From Gammaproteobacteria bacterium (GTDB lineage Bacteria; Pseudomonadota; Gammaproteobacteria; JAADGQ01), in contig JAKITI010000015.1 in NCBI GenBank assembly GCA_021648145.1, positions 1 to 64,000 on the forward strand: a stretch of 64,000 nucleotides of DNA. The letters run 5' to 3'. Shown here in pieces: positions 7,959-17,464 of this stretch. Every line of letters starts with the position of its first letter. The first letter of the stretch is position 1. The notes under the pieces are model-generated. The model saw only the letters and a program-made list of their open reading frames with translations. It was not told where the DNA came from and searched no databases. The position numbers were made by a program, and so were the translations under genes.

Positions 7959-8720
7959 TTAACTCTTCAAGCGATATCCCGTTTTGAATATCCACCAAAT
8001 TGTTGTGAGGCAGAGAAACATAAAGACAAAGATCATCCCGATACTGGCGATAATATTGACATCAGAAATGCCGTAAAAGCTCCAGCGAAAGCCACTAATC
8101 AGGTAAACGACCGGGTTGAACAGTGTGACGGTTTGCCATGGCTCTGGCAGCATGTCGATTGAATAAAAAGCACCGCCCAGAAAGGTCAGTGGCATGACAA
8201 CCATCATAGGGATGATTTGCAACTTTTGAAAATCGTCCGCCCATAAACCGATGATGAAACCGAACAGGCTGAATGTGATGGCCGTGAGCACTAAAAAGAA
8301 GAGCATCCACAGTGGGTGTGCAATTTCATAGTCTACAAACAGGTTGGCAGTCAGTAAAATCAATAGGCCAAGAAGAATAGATTTAGTGGCCGCTGCGCCC
8401 ACAAAACCAATGACAACCTCAGTAGGTGAAACAGGTGCTGAAAGTATCTCGTAGATCGTGCCTGAAAATTTTGGAAAATAGATGCCGAAAGAGGCATTGG
8501 AAATGCTTTCGTTAAGCAGCGATAACATGAGCAATCCAGGAATGATGAAAGCACCATAGCTGATGCCGTTGATCTCACCCATGCGTGAACCGATCGCTGC
8601 GCCAAAAACCACAAAGTAGAGCGATGTGGAAAGAATCGGCGAGATCAGACTTTGCAATAATGTTCGCCAGGTACGAGCCATTTCGAACAAGTAAATTGCA
8701 CGAACTCCGTATAGATTCAT
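7959..8720 (-). CDS. ABC-2 type transporter permease
   Basis: The protein has 253 residues with six hydrophobic segments. It belongs to the ABC-2 permease family: an N-terminal [20 protein letters not shown] amphipathic start, then [20 protein letters not shown] and [20 protein letters not shown], followed by the late loop [23 protein letters not shown] that precedes the last helix. It resembles the YadH branch. Its start is two bases from the stop of the ATPase gene on the same strand, so the two form one export unit. The substrate cannot be inferred from sequence; YadGH-type pairs are poorly characterised. Confidence 0.9.
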   Translation of the reverse strand: MNLYGVRAIYLFEMARTWRTLLQSLISPILSTSLYFVVFGAAIGSRMGEINGISYGAFIIPGLLMLSLLNESISNASFGIYFPKFSGTIYEILSAPVSPTEVVIGFVGAAATKSILLGLLILLTANLFVDYEIAHPLWMLFFLVLTAITFSLFGFIIGLWADDFQKLQIIPMMVVMPLTFLGGAFYSIDMLPEPWQTVTLFNPVVYLISGFRWSFYGISDVNIIASIGMIFVFMFLCLTTIWWIFKTGYRLKS

Positions 8721-8722
8721 GA

Positions 8723-9643
8723 TTAATCCCTCACCAGACTGACAAAAATCTCTTCCAGTGAGCTTTCGCTGGATTGGAGATCTTTAAAATCAATGCCGAG
8801 GTTGCTGAGTTGGCGCAGTAGCTCGGAAATACCTGTGTGCTCTTTCTGTGTATCAAAAGTATAGGTGAGCGTATAGCCATCTTGTGATAAATCCAGAGAA
8901 TATTCTGCAAGCTCTTTAGGCGTGTGGTCGAGTGGGTTTTGCAGTGTTAGAGTCAGTTGCTTTTTACCAAGTCTATCCATCAGTACATCTTTGTCTTCAA
9001 CCATGATGATTTCACCTTTGTTGATGACTCCAATTCGGTCGGCCATCTCTTCAGCTTCTTCAATGTAGTGTGTGGTCAGGATAATGGTCACACCGCTTTC
9101 ACGCAGCTTTCGCACCATTTGCCACATATCACGACGCAGTTCAACATCAACACCGGCGGTGGGTTCATCAAGAAACAGGATTTCTGGTTCGTGAGAAAGT
9201 GCCTTGGCGATGAGAACGCGGCGTTTCATGCCGCCGGATAATGTCATAATCCTCTCTTTTCGTTTGTCCCAAAGCGAGAGGTCGCGTAGTATTTTTTCGA
9301 TAAAGGCATGGTTTTTTGGTTTTCCAAATAAACCACGGCTAAAATTCATGGTATCCCAGACGCTTTCAAAAGTGGCGGTGGAAAGCTCTTGAGGGACTAA
9401 GCCAATTTTGGATCGAGCGGCACGAAAGTTTGTAAGGATATCATGACCATCCACTGAAACACTGCCTTCACTGGGCGTGACTATGCCACAGATAATGCTG
9501 ATCAGTGTTGTTTTACCTGCACCATTTGGCCCCAAAAGAGCCAGAATTTCTCCTCGGTGGATATCCAGATTGATATTGTTAAGTGCCAGAAGACCTGAAT
9601 CGTATTTTTTAGTCAGATTTTTGATTGAGATGATGGACTCCAC
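8723..9643 (-). CDS. ABC transporter ATP-binding protein
   Basis: This is the ATPase partner of the permease at 7959. Walker A is GPNGAGKTT, the signature motif LSGGMKRR, Walker [14 protein letters not shown] and the H-loop [11 protein letters not shown]. The nucleotide-binding domain covers about residues 5-215. A C-terminal extension of about 90 residues (from [19 protein letters not shown] to [12 protein letters not shown]) is typical of CcmA/YadG-type drug- or polysaccharide-export ATPases. All catalytic motifs are intact, so it should be functional. It is the first gene of the pair and its promoter should lie in the 9644-9740 stretch. Confidence 0.93.
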   Translation of the reverse strand: MESIISIKNLTKKYDSGLLALNNINLDIHRGEILALLGPNGAGKTTLISIICGIVTPSEGSVSVDGHDILTNFRAARSKIGLVPQELSTATFESVWDTMNFSRGLFGKPKNHAFIEKILRDLSLWDKRKERIMTLSGGMKRRVLIAKALSHEPEILFLDEPTAGVDVELRRDMWQMVRKLRESGVTIILTTHYIEEAEEMADRIGVINKGEIIMVEDKDVLMDRLGKKQLTLTLQNPLDHTPKELAEYSLDLSQDGYTLTYTFDTQKEHTGISELLRQLSNLGIDFKDLQSSESSLEEIFVSLVRD

Positions 9644-10186
9644 AGAGCCTCCTGATGATGGAAACGAGAGGGCGTATTATACGCATTCAGGTTTGATATT
9701 ACATTTTCATCTGCGGATCATATGGTCTAAATTACTGCGTCACTACCCAACCAAGCGCTGTAAACTATCTTCCCACGACGCTTTAAAGGCCGCATCGCTT
9801 GCAAACAGTTTATACAACTCCAACTCATCTTTGCGCCGCCCTAACATCACGATACTTACCCCTAACATAAACATCACGCAGACAATCGTCTGCAATTGAC
9901 CAGATAAAAGAGATCAGTTTGTTGTGTGCGCTGTGGTTCATTGAGTGGTTCTCTTAGTGTGCGTATTTATATCGCAATATATCAGTAGAAGACATTTTCT
10001 GATCAATGAGAAAGATAGATAACGGACAAGGTTAGCCGCATTTATTTGACCTTGCTATGAATAGGAATTTTAATGCCCTTCCCCTGTTTATGGCAAGAAT
10101 TTTATGGACAAAATGGATAAAAATCTAATTGGAGAAAAGATATCGGGGTCATGGTAGGCAATAAAAATGCCTATTGATGTACTCTC
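9644..10186. other. Non-coding, apparently decayed stretch
   Basis: No intact gene is visible in these 543 bases. The right edge of the ABC operon promoter should be here. A 43-codon minus-strand frame at 9743-9874 reads like the end of a larger protein. A small hairpin GCAGAC/GTCTGC lies at about 9879-9894. The right end runs into a broken hipA. Together with 10187-10899 this looks like the residue of an acquired segment. Confidence 0.55.
9743..9874 (-). pseudogene. Possible C-terminal gene remnant, 43 codons
   Basis: The minus-strand frame ending at a TAG at 9743 reads ...GRRKDELELYKLFASDAAFK and then SWEDSLQRLVG. It has the look of a helical C-terminus rather than random translation, and the frame stays open some codons upstream of the ATG at 9874. 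The tail resembles the ends of some large ATPases of restriction or helicase type, but I cannot name a family. There is no ribosome binding site. It may be chance; it is listed because it sits next to another clear pseudogene. Confidence 0.25.
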
Positions 10187-10899
10187 TTGCCCTCTTCACA
10201 GGATAAGCCCACGGTGATGCATTGCTGGTTTTGCGTAACCCAGCAGGCGAATCACAATCTCCCGATCGGAAAACGAAGTGTGGTGAAGGCCGAGTTTATC
10301 GCCATGCGGCTGGCCGCTCTGGCTCGGCTGAATGTTGCGTCGGTTTCTATGACGCAAGCCGCCAATAAGGATGTATTGCTCATTGAGCGCTTTGACCGCG
10401 TTCATGTATCAAAGGGCTGGCAGCGTAAAGCTATTGTCTCCGGTCTGACTTTGTTCGGTCTGGATGAAGTGATGACGCGCTATGCCAGTTACGAAGATTT
10501 AGCCGAGATTATTCGCTACCGTTTCAGGAATGCTTCCGTGACATTGAAGGAGCTGTTTTCCCGCTTGGTCTTCAATATTTTGTGCGGGAATACAGACGAC
10601 CACGCTCGTAATCATGCGGCCTTCTGGGACCGTGAAATGCTCTCCCTCACACCATTTGTCCACAAGGGCGAACTGGCAATGAGGCCACGCAAGCAATGTT
10701 GATTTCCGGTAACAACCGGATGAGTCAGCTTACCGCTTGCCTGGATGCAGCACCGCACTTTCTACTTTCTCGTGAAGAGGCTGGATCCATTATCGAGTAT
10801 CAAATTGAAGTGATCGAAGCAAACTGGACTCTTGTGTGCGATGAAGAAAATTTAAGCGAAACGGATCGCGCCTTAAAAAGAATAAAAGTAAATATATAG
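10187..10899 (+). pseudogene. Broken hipA-type toxin kinase
   Basis: The fragment matches the central and C-terminal parts of HipA-family serine/threonine kinases of type II toxin-antitoxin systems. VVKAEFIAMRLAALARLNVA, DVLLIERFDR, ASYEDLAEIIRYRF and NILCGNTDDHARNHAAFWD run in one frame to about 10653; ICPQGRTGNEATQAMLISGN and the following helix then continue in another frame from 10654 to 10899. At the junction the TPAYD part of the expected TPAYDICP motif is missing, consistent with a small deletion that shifts the frame and removes the second acidic (probably Mg-binding) residue. The N-terminal ~150 residues and the last part of the usual C-terminus are also gone, and no hipB antitoxin is adjacent. 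It cannot encode an active kinase. Confidence 0.85.
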
Positions 10900-10963
10900 C
10901 TAAACTTTTTCGTTATAATAGTTTAGATTTATGTTGACTTTTTTAGATGAGAACTAAGGTTTT

Positions 10964-12556
10964 ATGGGTATGGCTGACAGAAATTTAATCAATGAAATCA
11001 ATAGGCGACGCACGTTTGCTATCATTTCTCATCCTGATGCGGGAAAGACCACATTAACTGAAAAGCTCCTTTTATTCGGTGGTGCTATTCAAATGGCAGG
11101 TACGGTTAAAGGCCGTAAAGCTGCGCGTCATGCAACTTCTGACTGGATGGAACTGGAAAAAGAGCGTGGCATTTCGGTGACTTCATCCGTGATGCAATTC
11201 ATGCATAATGACCGTGTGGTGAATCTTTTGGATACACCAGGCCATGAAGATTTTTCGGAGGATACCTACCGTACATTGACTGCAGTGGATTCAGCTTTGA
11301 TGGTGATTGACTGCGTTAAAGGCGTTGAGAAACGTACTATTAAATTGATGGATGTTTGTCGTTTGCGTGATACGCCGATCATGACTTTTATCAATAAACT
11401 GGATCGTGAAGGGCGTGATCCGATTGATCTTCTGGATGAGATCGAGGATGTACTGAAAATTAAGTGTGCGCCGATTGTCTGGCCGATGGGAATGGGTAAG
11501 GCTTTTAAGGGTGTATTTCACCTTCAAAATGATTGTATTCACCTTTTCAGTGCCACACATGGTGGAAAAATTCAGGAAGGTGAGGTGATTCAGGGGTTGG
11601 ATAATCCTCGGTTGGATGAGCTGTTTGGTGATGATGCGGATGAGTTTCGAGAAGAGGTGGAGTTAGTCAGAGGTGCAAGCCATGAATTTGATCTGGATGC
11701 TTATCTCAAAGGCGAGCTCACACCTGTATTTTTTGGTTCGGCAGCCAATAATTTTGGTGTTAAAGAGTTACTGGATAAGTTTGTAGAGTACGCACCGGCT
11801 CCGTTACCGCGTCAGGCCAATGAACGGCTGGTGGAAACGAATGAAGAAAAATTTACAGGGTTTGTTTTTAAAATTCAGGCCAATATGGATCCAGCTCATC
11901 GTGACCGGATCGCATTCGTGCGTATTTGCTCGGGATCATATCAGAAAGGGATGAAAGTACATCAGGTTCGTTTGGAAAAAAATGTACAAATTTCTAATGC
12001 GATTACATTTTTGGCAGGTGATCGAGAGCATGTGAATGAAGCGTACCCAGGTGATATTATCGGTTTTTTCAATCATGGCACAATTCAGATCGGGGACACT
12101 TTCACTCAAGGTGAAAAAATAAAATTTGCAGGGATTCCTCATTTTGCACCAGAGCTATTCAGGCGAGCGCGATTGCGTGATCCAATGCGTTTGAAGGCAT
12201 TGCTTAAAGGATTACAGCAGCTCTGTGAAGAGGGTGCGACTCAGTTGTTCAGACCCCTGAATAATAACGATCTCATTTTGGGGGCGGTGGGTATACTGCA
12301 GTTTGATGTTGTGGCTCACCGCTTAAAAAGTGAATATGGTGTTGAGTGTTCTTTTGAGGCCGTACAGGTGAATACTGCGCGTTGGATTGTGTGTGAAGAC
12401 TCCAAGAAACTGGAAGAATTTCAGCGTAAGGCCAATGATAATTTAGCTTTAGATGCGAGTGGTCACCTTAGTTATATTGCACCGACTCGCGTGAATTTGC
12501 AGCTCATGGAAGAGCGTTGGCCTGATATCAAATTTATGGCAACGCGAGAGCATTAA
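10964..12556 (+). CDS. prfC: Peptide chain release factor 3
   Basis: RF3 is the GTPase that recycles RF1/RF2 from the ribosome after termination. Its length of 530 residues is the family norm. The G1 motif [10 protein letters not shown] is at residues 22-31, the switch II G3 motif is [15 protein letters not shown]4 is [10 protein letters not shown], and the RF3-specific [20 protein letters not shown] covers switch I. The C-terminal domain ending [18 protein letters not shown] is intact. The ATG at 10964 and one at 10970 both fit. It stands alone, behind the broken hipA and ahead of a palindromic terminator shared with the convergent gene at 12586. Confidence 0.97.
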   Translation: MGMADRNLINEINRRRTFAIISHPDAGKTTLTEKLLLFGGAIQMAGTVKGRKAARHATSDWMELEKERGISVTSSVMQFMHNDRVVNLLDTPGHEDFSEDTYRTLTAVDSALMVIDCVKGVEKRTIKLMDVCRLRDTPIMTFINKLDREGRDPIDLLDEIEDVLKIKCAPIVWPMGMGKAFKGVFHLQNDCIHLFSATHGGKIQEGEVIQGLDNPRLDELFGDDADEFREEVELVRGASHEFDLDAYLKGELTPVFFGSAANNFGVKELLDKFVEYAPAPLPRQANERLVETNEEKFTGFVFKIQANMDPAHRDRIAFVRICSGSYQKGMKVHQVRLEKNVQISNAITFLAGDREHVNEAYPGDIIGFFNHGTIQIGDTFTQGEKIKFAGIPHFAPELFRRARLRDPMRLKALLKGLQQLCEEGATQLFRPLNNNDLILGAVGILQFDVVAHRLKSEYGVECSFEAVQVNTARWIVCEDSKKLEEFQRKANDNLALDASGHLSYIAPTRVNLQLMEERWPDIKFMATREH

Positions 12557-12582
12557 GGAACCTCTGATCAGAGGTTCCTTAA
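12553..12582. terminator. 30-bp perfect palindrome, bidirectional terminator
   Basis: The sequence from 12553 to 12582 reads the same on both strands: TTAAGGAACCTCTGA followed by its reverse complement. It begins inside the prfC stop codon and ends three bases before the stop of the convergent gene at 12586. With A/T-rich flanks on both sides it should terminate both transcripts. Confidence 0.75.
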
Positions 12583-12585
12583 TTA

Positions 12586-13128
12586 TTATTTCCAGTCTCT
12601 GACCAGTCGTGCATAAGCACGGGTGTTGAACTCATCTTTGTCATTGAGTGTGATCTTGCCATCATCAAAGTGCGCCGCCCATGCTTTGTAGGGAGAGGAA
12701 AAGGAGGTTGAACTGCTCCAGAAAGAGACGCGTGATGTGTTACTGAAAACATCCAGGTTAATAGCTGGACTCATACAGCGGTGTTCCACGATTGATTCAA
12801 GCTCTTTTATATTAGGAATTCGCCAGTCACTGTAGTTTCGTGAATTACCTATTTTTCCTTGGTTAAGTTGCTGTATATATTGCAGTAAGCCTTGCCAGGT
12901 ATAAACGTTTGCCTCGTCATCACATTGCTCATTTTTGACATTGTAGCGAGTGCCTTCAGTGCATTGCTTCCACATCAAGCCCGTTTTAGAGTCAATAACA
13001 AGGCCATCATTTTTGGCAAAACGATCAGAAGGCGTTGAGGGCGCTTGGTTTTCGTCGCAGATCTGAGCCAGAGTGGCGTTTGTGGTAATGAGTGCAAGCA
13101 GTGTAGTGATTAATAAGGCGTATTGCAT
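12586..13128 (-). CDS. Secreted DUF1566 domain protein
   Basis: The protein has 180 residues. A Sec signal peptide (ALLITTLLALITTNATLA) is followed by a DUF1566 (Lcl C-terminal-like) domain. The domain marks are the opening GLVIDSKTGLMWKQC, the central WRIPNIKELESIVEH, the VSFWSSSTSF strand and the closing YARLVRDW. Several cysteines (QICDEN, KQCTEG, NEQCDDE, HRCMS) suggest disulphides, in line with a periplasmic or surface location. DUF1566 occurs in surface proteins such as the Legionella collagen-like protein Lcl, where it binds glycans, but ligands here are unknown. It lies 18 bases behind the larger lipoprotein at 13147 that carries the same domain, so the two are probably coexpressed. 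Confidence 0.85.
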   Translation of the reverse strand: MQYALLITTLLALITTNATLAQICDENQAPSTPSDRFAKNDGLVIDSKTGLMWKQCTEGTRYNVKNEQCDDEANVYTWQGLLQYIQQLNQGKIGNSRNYSDWRIPNIKELESIVEHRCMSPAINLDVFSNTSRVSFWSSSTSFSSPYKAWAAHFDDGKITLNDKDEFNTRAYARLVRDWK

Positions 13129-13146
13129 TTAAATGGAATCCAAAGT

Positions 13147-15195
13147 TTATTGGGGTGAATATACCAAACGTACAAACCATTCTGTATCTTTTTTAACCGC
13201 TCCAGACTCGCCTTTCATATAGTCAACAATCAAGGCACGCTCTGATGCGGCGAAAGTTCTTTGTCTTGTAAGGAACTCTTTGAGAACAGCTCTCACATTA
13301 TCTTCATTTTCTATTGTAATTTGCAGGCCTTCTTCAGTCGTTATTGTTATGCTCTGATCGGCAGGTGAAGCATCAATCAGCTGATCGACATAAAGTGTCA
13401 AAGCTTCCTCTTTTATTGCTGCAATAAATTCAGTTTCAGCGTCGCTATTATCTCTGTATTGAGACTCTACAATGATTTCATCCTTGATCAGGCTTCTGAT
13501 TTTCTCTCTATTTTGTTTTAAAGCAACCACTTCTTTAGCGATTACAATATGAGCTTCTTCATCACCTCTTATTTTGACATCATATATGATGACTGCTTTT
13601 GATGGAGAGGTGTTTTGGCTCCAGTAATTCAATGGGGGTGATCGTCGAGCAATAATAGGGTAAGGGAAATAATTACGATCAACCGCAGGGTGGCTTGCAC
13701 CGTAGTTAACGATGGAGAGTAGTTCACTGCGTGTTGGAAGCCGCCATTGATTAATTCCACAAAGTGGCTCTGTTGTTGTATTGATGGCGTTCATGTAAGC
13801 ATAGGTGTCGCAGCCGTTATAGTCGCACTCATCTAGGCTTTTTTTACCTTCACTACTGTTTTCAGCCAAGGGGTTGTACCAGGTGTATTTTGCATTGTGA
13901 TATTGCAAATCTGCATCAGCACTTTTATTTTCCCAGATTAGACCCGTGACATTGTCTTTTACGCAGAACCATTCAGCTGCCGTTGGTGGCAGTGAGTTTC
14001 CTTCCATATCCAGTTTTGTAAAATTAAAACCAGCATGGCCATCGCTGTCATCATTTTGAGTGGCATCACGGCCATAGAGAGCGTCTTGTTCAGGAAAGAG
14101 TTCCAGAGTGCTTTCAAGTGTTTCCGCTTCACATGTTGTATCGTTATCTTCAATCTGTTGCTCAGTGCATACCTTGGCAAGGTCGAGCGTATCAAAATAT
14201 TGAACTACATCTTTGGTTTTGTTGGATGCGGTCAAAGTGATGCCGGTATCATTGAGTGTTTCAAGGTTATCATCAGAGACAATAATTCCAGTGGCTGTGA
14301 GTTGTCTGGACTTGGCAGCGATTTCGCTGTCTGAAATATTGCTTAAACTTAAAGTAAAGGTTTCGTTAGCTTCGGCTTGAGTATCGCCATGAACAGGGAC
14401 TGAGATCGTTTTTTCCAGCTCGCCTGGGTAAAATGAAATTTCACCAGAGACGGGTGAATAATCGTTGTTGGCGGTTGTGGCAGTGCCATCGGTGGTTTGG
14501 TAGTTAGCTGTAACACGGCTCTCGAATTTATCATTGAGTGACGCAGTGAATTGCAGTGTTTCTGTGCCTTCATTGCCTTCGGTAATCACTTTATTGCGAA
14601 TTTTTATCGCATAGCCGTCATCATTGTTAATTGTGGCGCGGCCTGTCATCTGTTTGCCTTCCTGACCCTGACTGGATGTTGCGATGGTTAATTTTACGTC
14701 AAAATACTCATTGGCTTCGGCTTCATTATCACCATAAACAATGATTTCGATTGGCTTGCTGGTTTTTGCTTGCTGAAAGACGTTTTCTCCTGTGGCCGGA
14801 TCAACGACACTTCGACCTGGAAAGAAAAAAACTTGCCCTTTTTTTGGCTCATAGTCATTTTCGCCGGCTGTTGCAGAGCCATCAACAGTGGTGTAATCGA
14901 CGACTATTTTTTCTGTTTCTTTACGAACAGGTACGTCAACTGTAACAGAGAATGTTGCTTTAAATTTGGGGCGTTCATCAGGTTCAGAACCATCTTCATT
15001 CAGCTCAATATTACCTTCAGCAATGAGGATGTCACTGATGTTTACTGTGGGGGGAATCAGGCTTTCTGCATCAGGATCATAATCAATATCAATCTCTTCA
15101 ATGCATGAAATCAATGAGAGAGTGATTATAATCACGCTAGTGATCAGTGAAGTTTTTTTGAATAGATGAAGTACAGCGGCCATTACTTGAATCAT
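13147..15195 (-). CDS. Calx-beta and DUF1566 lipoprotein
   Basis: This is a large surface lipoprotein. The N-terminus has KK, a hydrophobic run and the lipobox LISC. Two Calx-beta domains follow, at about residues 55-190 and 195-315, each with the signature DYTTVDGSATAGENDYEP or NYQTTDGTATTANNDYSP and later EANEYFDV or EANETFTLSLSN; these domains bind calcium. A DUF1566 domain starts near residue 375, with WFCVKDNVTGLIWENK, WRLPTRSELLSIVNYG and NYWSQN, and closes with WFVRLVYSPQ. Between the last two parts about 95 residues of helical, charged sequence are inserted, which the smaller neighbour lacks. A TTG at 15231 and ATGs at 15195 and 15183 are possible starts; none has a strong RBS. The role is probably adhesion or cell-surface recognition. 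Confidence 0.82.
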   Translation of the reverse strand: MIQVMAAVLHLFKKTSLITSVIIITLSLISCIEEIDIDYDPDAESLIPPTVNISDILIAEGNIELNEDGSEPDERPKFKATFSVTVDVPVRKETEKIVVDYTTVDGSATAGENDYEPKKGQVFFFPGRSVVDPATGENVFQQAKTSKPIEIIVYGDNEAEANEYFDVKLTIATSSQGQEGKQMTGRATINNDDGYAIKIRNKVITEGNEGTETLQFTASLNDKFESRVTANYQTTDGTATTANNDYSPVSGEISFYPGELEKTISVPVHGDTQAEANETFTLSLSNISDSEIAAKSRQLTATGIIVSDDNLETLNDTGITLTASNKTKDVVQYFDTLDLAKVCTEQQIEDNDTTCEAETLESTLELFPEQDALYGRDATQNDDSDGHAGFNFTKLDMEGNSLPPTAAEWFCVKDNVTGLIWENKSADADLQYHNAKYTWYNPLAENSSEGKKSLDECDYNGCDTYAYMNAINTTTEPLCGINQWRLPTRSELLSIVNYGASHPAVDRNYFPYPIIARRSPPLNYWSQNTSPSKAVIIYDVKIRGDEEAHIVIAKEVVALKQNREKIRSLIKDEIIVESQYRDNSDAETEFIAAIKEEALTLYVDQLIDASPADQSITITTEEGLQITIENEDNVRAVLKEFLTRQRTFAASERALIVDYMKGESGAVKKDTEWFVRLVYSPQ

Positions 15196-15283
15196 TAAAA
15201 GAATTGAAATTAATGTGACAGTATATTCCAATAGAGGTTCCGGTAAAATGGCGGTAACTAAATAATCATGAGAGTATTAAGTA

Positions 15284-16009
15284 ATGACTGAACAAAGCTT
15301 TTTATCTAATAAACCGATCGAAATGAAAGATCGCCTGATTTTTGCTCTTGACTTTGAAAATACCAAAACAGCGAAGGCCATGGTGGAAACATTAGGCGAT
15401 GCCGTCACTTTTTATAAGGTGGGTATGGAATTGTTCATGGCAGGGGGCTACTTTGAATTGATTGACTGGTTGATTGCCAGAGATAAAAAAGTGTTTGTTG
15501 ATCTTAAATTTTTTGATGTGCCACAGACCGTCAGTTCCGCCATAAAGAGCTTAAGTGATAAAGGTGCAACATTTGCAACCATTCATGGGAATGATGCGAT
15601 GATGAAAGCAGCAGCGGCCACAAAAGGAGACTTGAAAGTGTTGGCGGTGACTGCTTTGACAAGCCTTGATCGGGGCGACTTGGATGATCTGGGATTTCAG
15701 TGTGATGTTGAGCAACTGGTGCTGTCACGCGCAAAACGGGCATTAGAATCAGGTTGTGATGGAGTGGTCTCTTCTGGATTAGAAGCGAAGAGCTTGCGCG
15801 AATCACTGGATTCAAAGTTATTAGTGATTACACCCGGTATTCGCCCTGTGGATAATGATGATGATCAAAAGAGAGTTGTTAATGTAGAAACAGCTTTTCG
15901 AAATGGTGCCGATTATATTGTCGTAGGGCGGCCGATTAAATTGGCAGATGATCCATATAAGATGGCATGTGATATTCAGAATAAAATAAAAAAAGTCTTT
16001 ATGGAGTAG
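15284..16009 (+). CDS. pyrF: Orotidine 5'-phosphate decarboxylase
   Basis: This enzyme makes UMP from OMP in pyrimidine synthesis. The catalytic stretch KVFVDLKFFDVPQTV carries the Lys/Asp set, IFALDFEN starts the barrel, and TPGIRP plus YIVVGRPI bind phosphate near the C-terminus. The length of 241 residues is normal. The gene begins 52 bases from the divergent lipoprotein gene if that starts at the TTG at 15231. It is followed 19 bases later by the pyruvate carboxylase genes, so it may head a four-gene transcript ending with maf or csiV. Everything needed for activity is present. Confidence 0.95.
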   Translation: MTEQSFLSNKPIEMKDRLIFALDFENTKTAKAMVETLGDAVTFYKVGMELFMAGGYFELIDWLIARDKKVFVDLKFFDVPQTVSSAIKSLSDKGATFATIHGNDAMMKAAAATKGDLKVLAVTALTSLDRGDLDDLGFQCDVEQLVLSRAKRALESGCDGVVSSGLEAKSLRESLDSKLLVITPGIRPVDNDDDQKRVVNVETAFRNGADYIVVGRPIKLADDPYKMACDIQNKIKKVFME

Positions 16010-16028
16010 AGATAATTCAAGGAGCAGG

Positions 16029-17450
16029 GTGGTGATAAAAAAAATACTCATTGCAAATAGAGGGGAAATCGCAGTAAGAATTGTGCGAGCCTGTGCTGAA
16101 ATGGGTGTGAAATCAGTCGCGGTCTATACCGATGCAGATCGCTACGCACTGCATGTTAAAAAAGCGGATGAAGCTTATAATTTGGGGCCAGAAACAGTGG
16201 CTGGATATTTAAGTGTGCATCGCTTGGTGAATCTGGCCGCAGCGACAGGCTGTGATGCAATTCATCCGGGGTACGGGTTTCTTTCAGAAAATCCAGACCT
16301 AGCAGCGGGCTGTGAAAAGCGTGGAATTCAGTTTATTGGCCCGAGTGCGGCGGTTATTCGTCATATGGGTGATAAAATTGAGGCACGCAAGGCGATGATT
16401 AAAGCGGGTATTCCAGTCACGCCAGGCAGTGATGCCAGCCTGGAAAGTCTGGATGAAGCGCTGCTTTGTGCTCAGCGTGTCGGTTACCCCATCATGCTTA
16501 AAGCCACTTCGGGGGGCGGTGGGCGCGGCATTCGTCGCTGCTCCGATGCTGAAGATCTTAAAAACAATTATGAACGAGTCATTTCAGAGGCGACAAAAGC
16601 TTTTGGCAGTGCTGAAGTTTTTCTTGAGAAGTGTATTGAAAACCCTCGTCATATCGAAATGCAAATTCTGGCAGATCGCCAGGGTCACGTCATTCACCTC
16701 TTTGAACGCGACTGCTCAATACAGCGTCGTCATCAAAAGCTGATTGAAATTGCACCTTCACCGCAACTGAGTGATGAGCAGCAAAAATATATTGCAGATT
16801 TGGCTGTGCGTGCGGCAAAAGTGGTGGAGTATGAAAATGCTGGAACGGTAGAGTTTTTGCTTGATGATAAAGATAATTTTTATTTCATGGAGATGAATAC
16901 TCGCCTGCAAGTTGAGCATACGATCAGTGAAGAGATTTCCGGTGTTGATATTGTTCAAGAGCAGATCAAAATTGCTTCCGGCTTACCGCTTTCGTATCAG
17001 CAAGAAAATATCCAACGCCGTGGTTTTGCCATGGAGTTTCGCATCAATGCAGAAGATCCTAAAAATGATTTTCTGCCCAGCTTTGGTCGTATTACACGCT
17101 ATTTTGCGCCGGGTGGCCCCGGCGTTCGTACCGACAGCGCCATTTACAGTGGCTATGAGATTCTCCCTTATTATGATTCGCTGTGCGTTAAGCTTACGGT
17201 CTGGGCGATGACATGGGATGAATTGCTGGCGCGTGCAACACGAGCACTGGGCGATATAGGTGTGTACGGTATTAAAACAACCATTCCATATTACCTGGAA
17301 ATTTTGAAACACCCAGACTTTCGCAAAGGTGAGTTCGATACCAGTTTTGTAGAAACAAACACAGAGTTGGTGAATTATTCAGAGCGCCGCCCACCGAGTG
17401 AACTCGCTGCCGTGATTGTCGCTGCAATTGCAGTTCACAAAGGATTATAG
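16029..17450 (+). CDS. pycA: Pyruvate carboxylase subunit A (biotin carboxylase)
   Basis: This is the ATP-grasp biotin carboxylase subunit. KKILIANRGEIAVRIVRACA starts the protein, the ATP loop is TSGGGGRGIR, and HLFERDCSIQRRHQK, FYFMEMNTRLQVEHTI and EFRINAEDP form the active site. The length is 473 residues. The start is a GTG at 16029 (a second GTG is adjacent) with GGAGCAGG upstream. The next gene encodes a carboxyltransferase/biotin-carrier subunit rather than AccB, so this pair is a two-subunit pyruvate carboxylase feeding oxaloacetate to the TCA cycle. An acetyl-CoA carboxylase AccC is similar in sequence, but the neighbour argues against that role. Confidence 0.9.
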   Translation: MVIKKILIANRGEIAVRIVRACAEMGVKSVAVYTDADRYALHVKKADEAYNLGPETVAGYLSVHRLVNLAAATGCDAIHPGYGFLSENPDLAAGCEKRGIQFIGPSAAVIRHMGDKIEARKAMIKAGIPVTPGSDASLESLDEALLCAQRVGYPIMLKATSGGGGRGIRRCSDAEDLKNNYERVISEATKAFGSAEVFLEKCIENPRHIEMQILADRQGHVIHLFERDCSIQRRHQKLIEIAPSPQLSDEQQKYIADLAVRAAKVVEYENAGTVEFLLDDKDNFYFMEMNTRLQVEHTISEEISGVDIVQEQIKIASGLPLSYQQENIQRRGFAMEFRINAEDPKNDFLPSFGRITRYFAPGGPGVRTDSAIYSGYEILPYYDSLCVKLTVWAMTWDELLARATRALGDIGVYGIKTTIPYYLEILKHPDFRKGEFDTSFVETNTELVNYSERRPPSELAAVIVAAIAVHKGL

Positions 17451-17464
17451 AAAAGGAATCGACG

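Noticed and set aside
9879-9894. GCAGAC/GTCTGC hairpin as a terminator or attachment site
   Set aside because: Six base pairs, no T-run, and no second copy was noticed in the window.
16029-17450. Acetyl-CoA carboxylase AccC
   Set aside because: The biotin carboxylase fold is shared, but the next gene is a carboxyltransferase fused to a biotin carrier, which fits pyruvate carboxylase; accB is absent.
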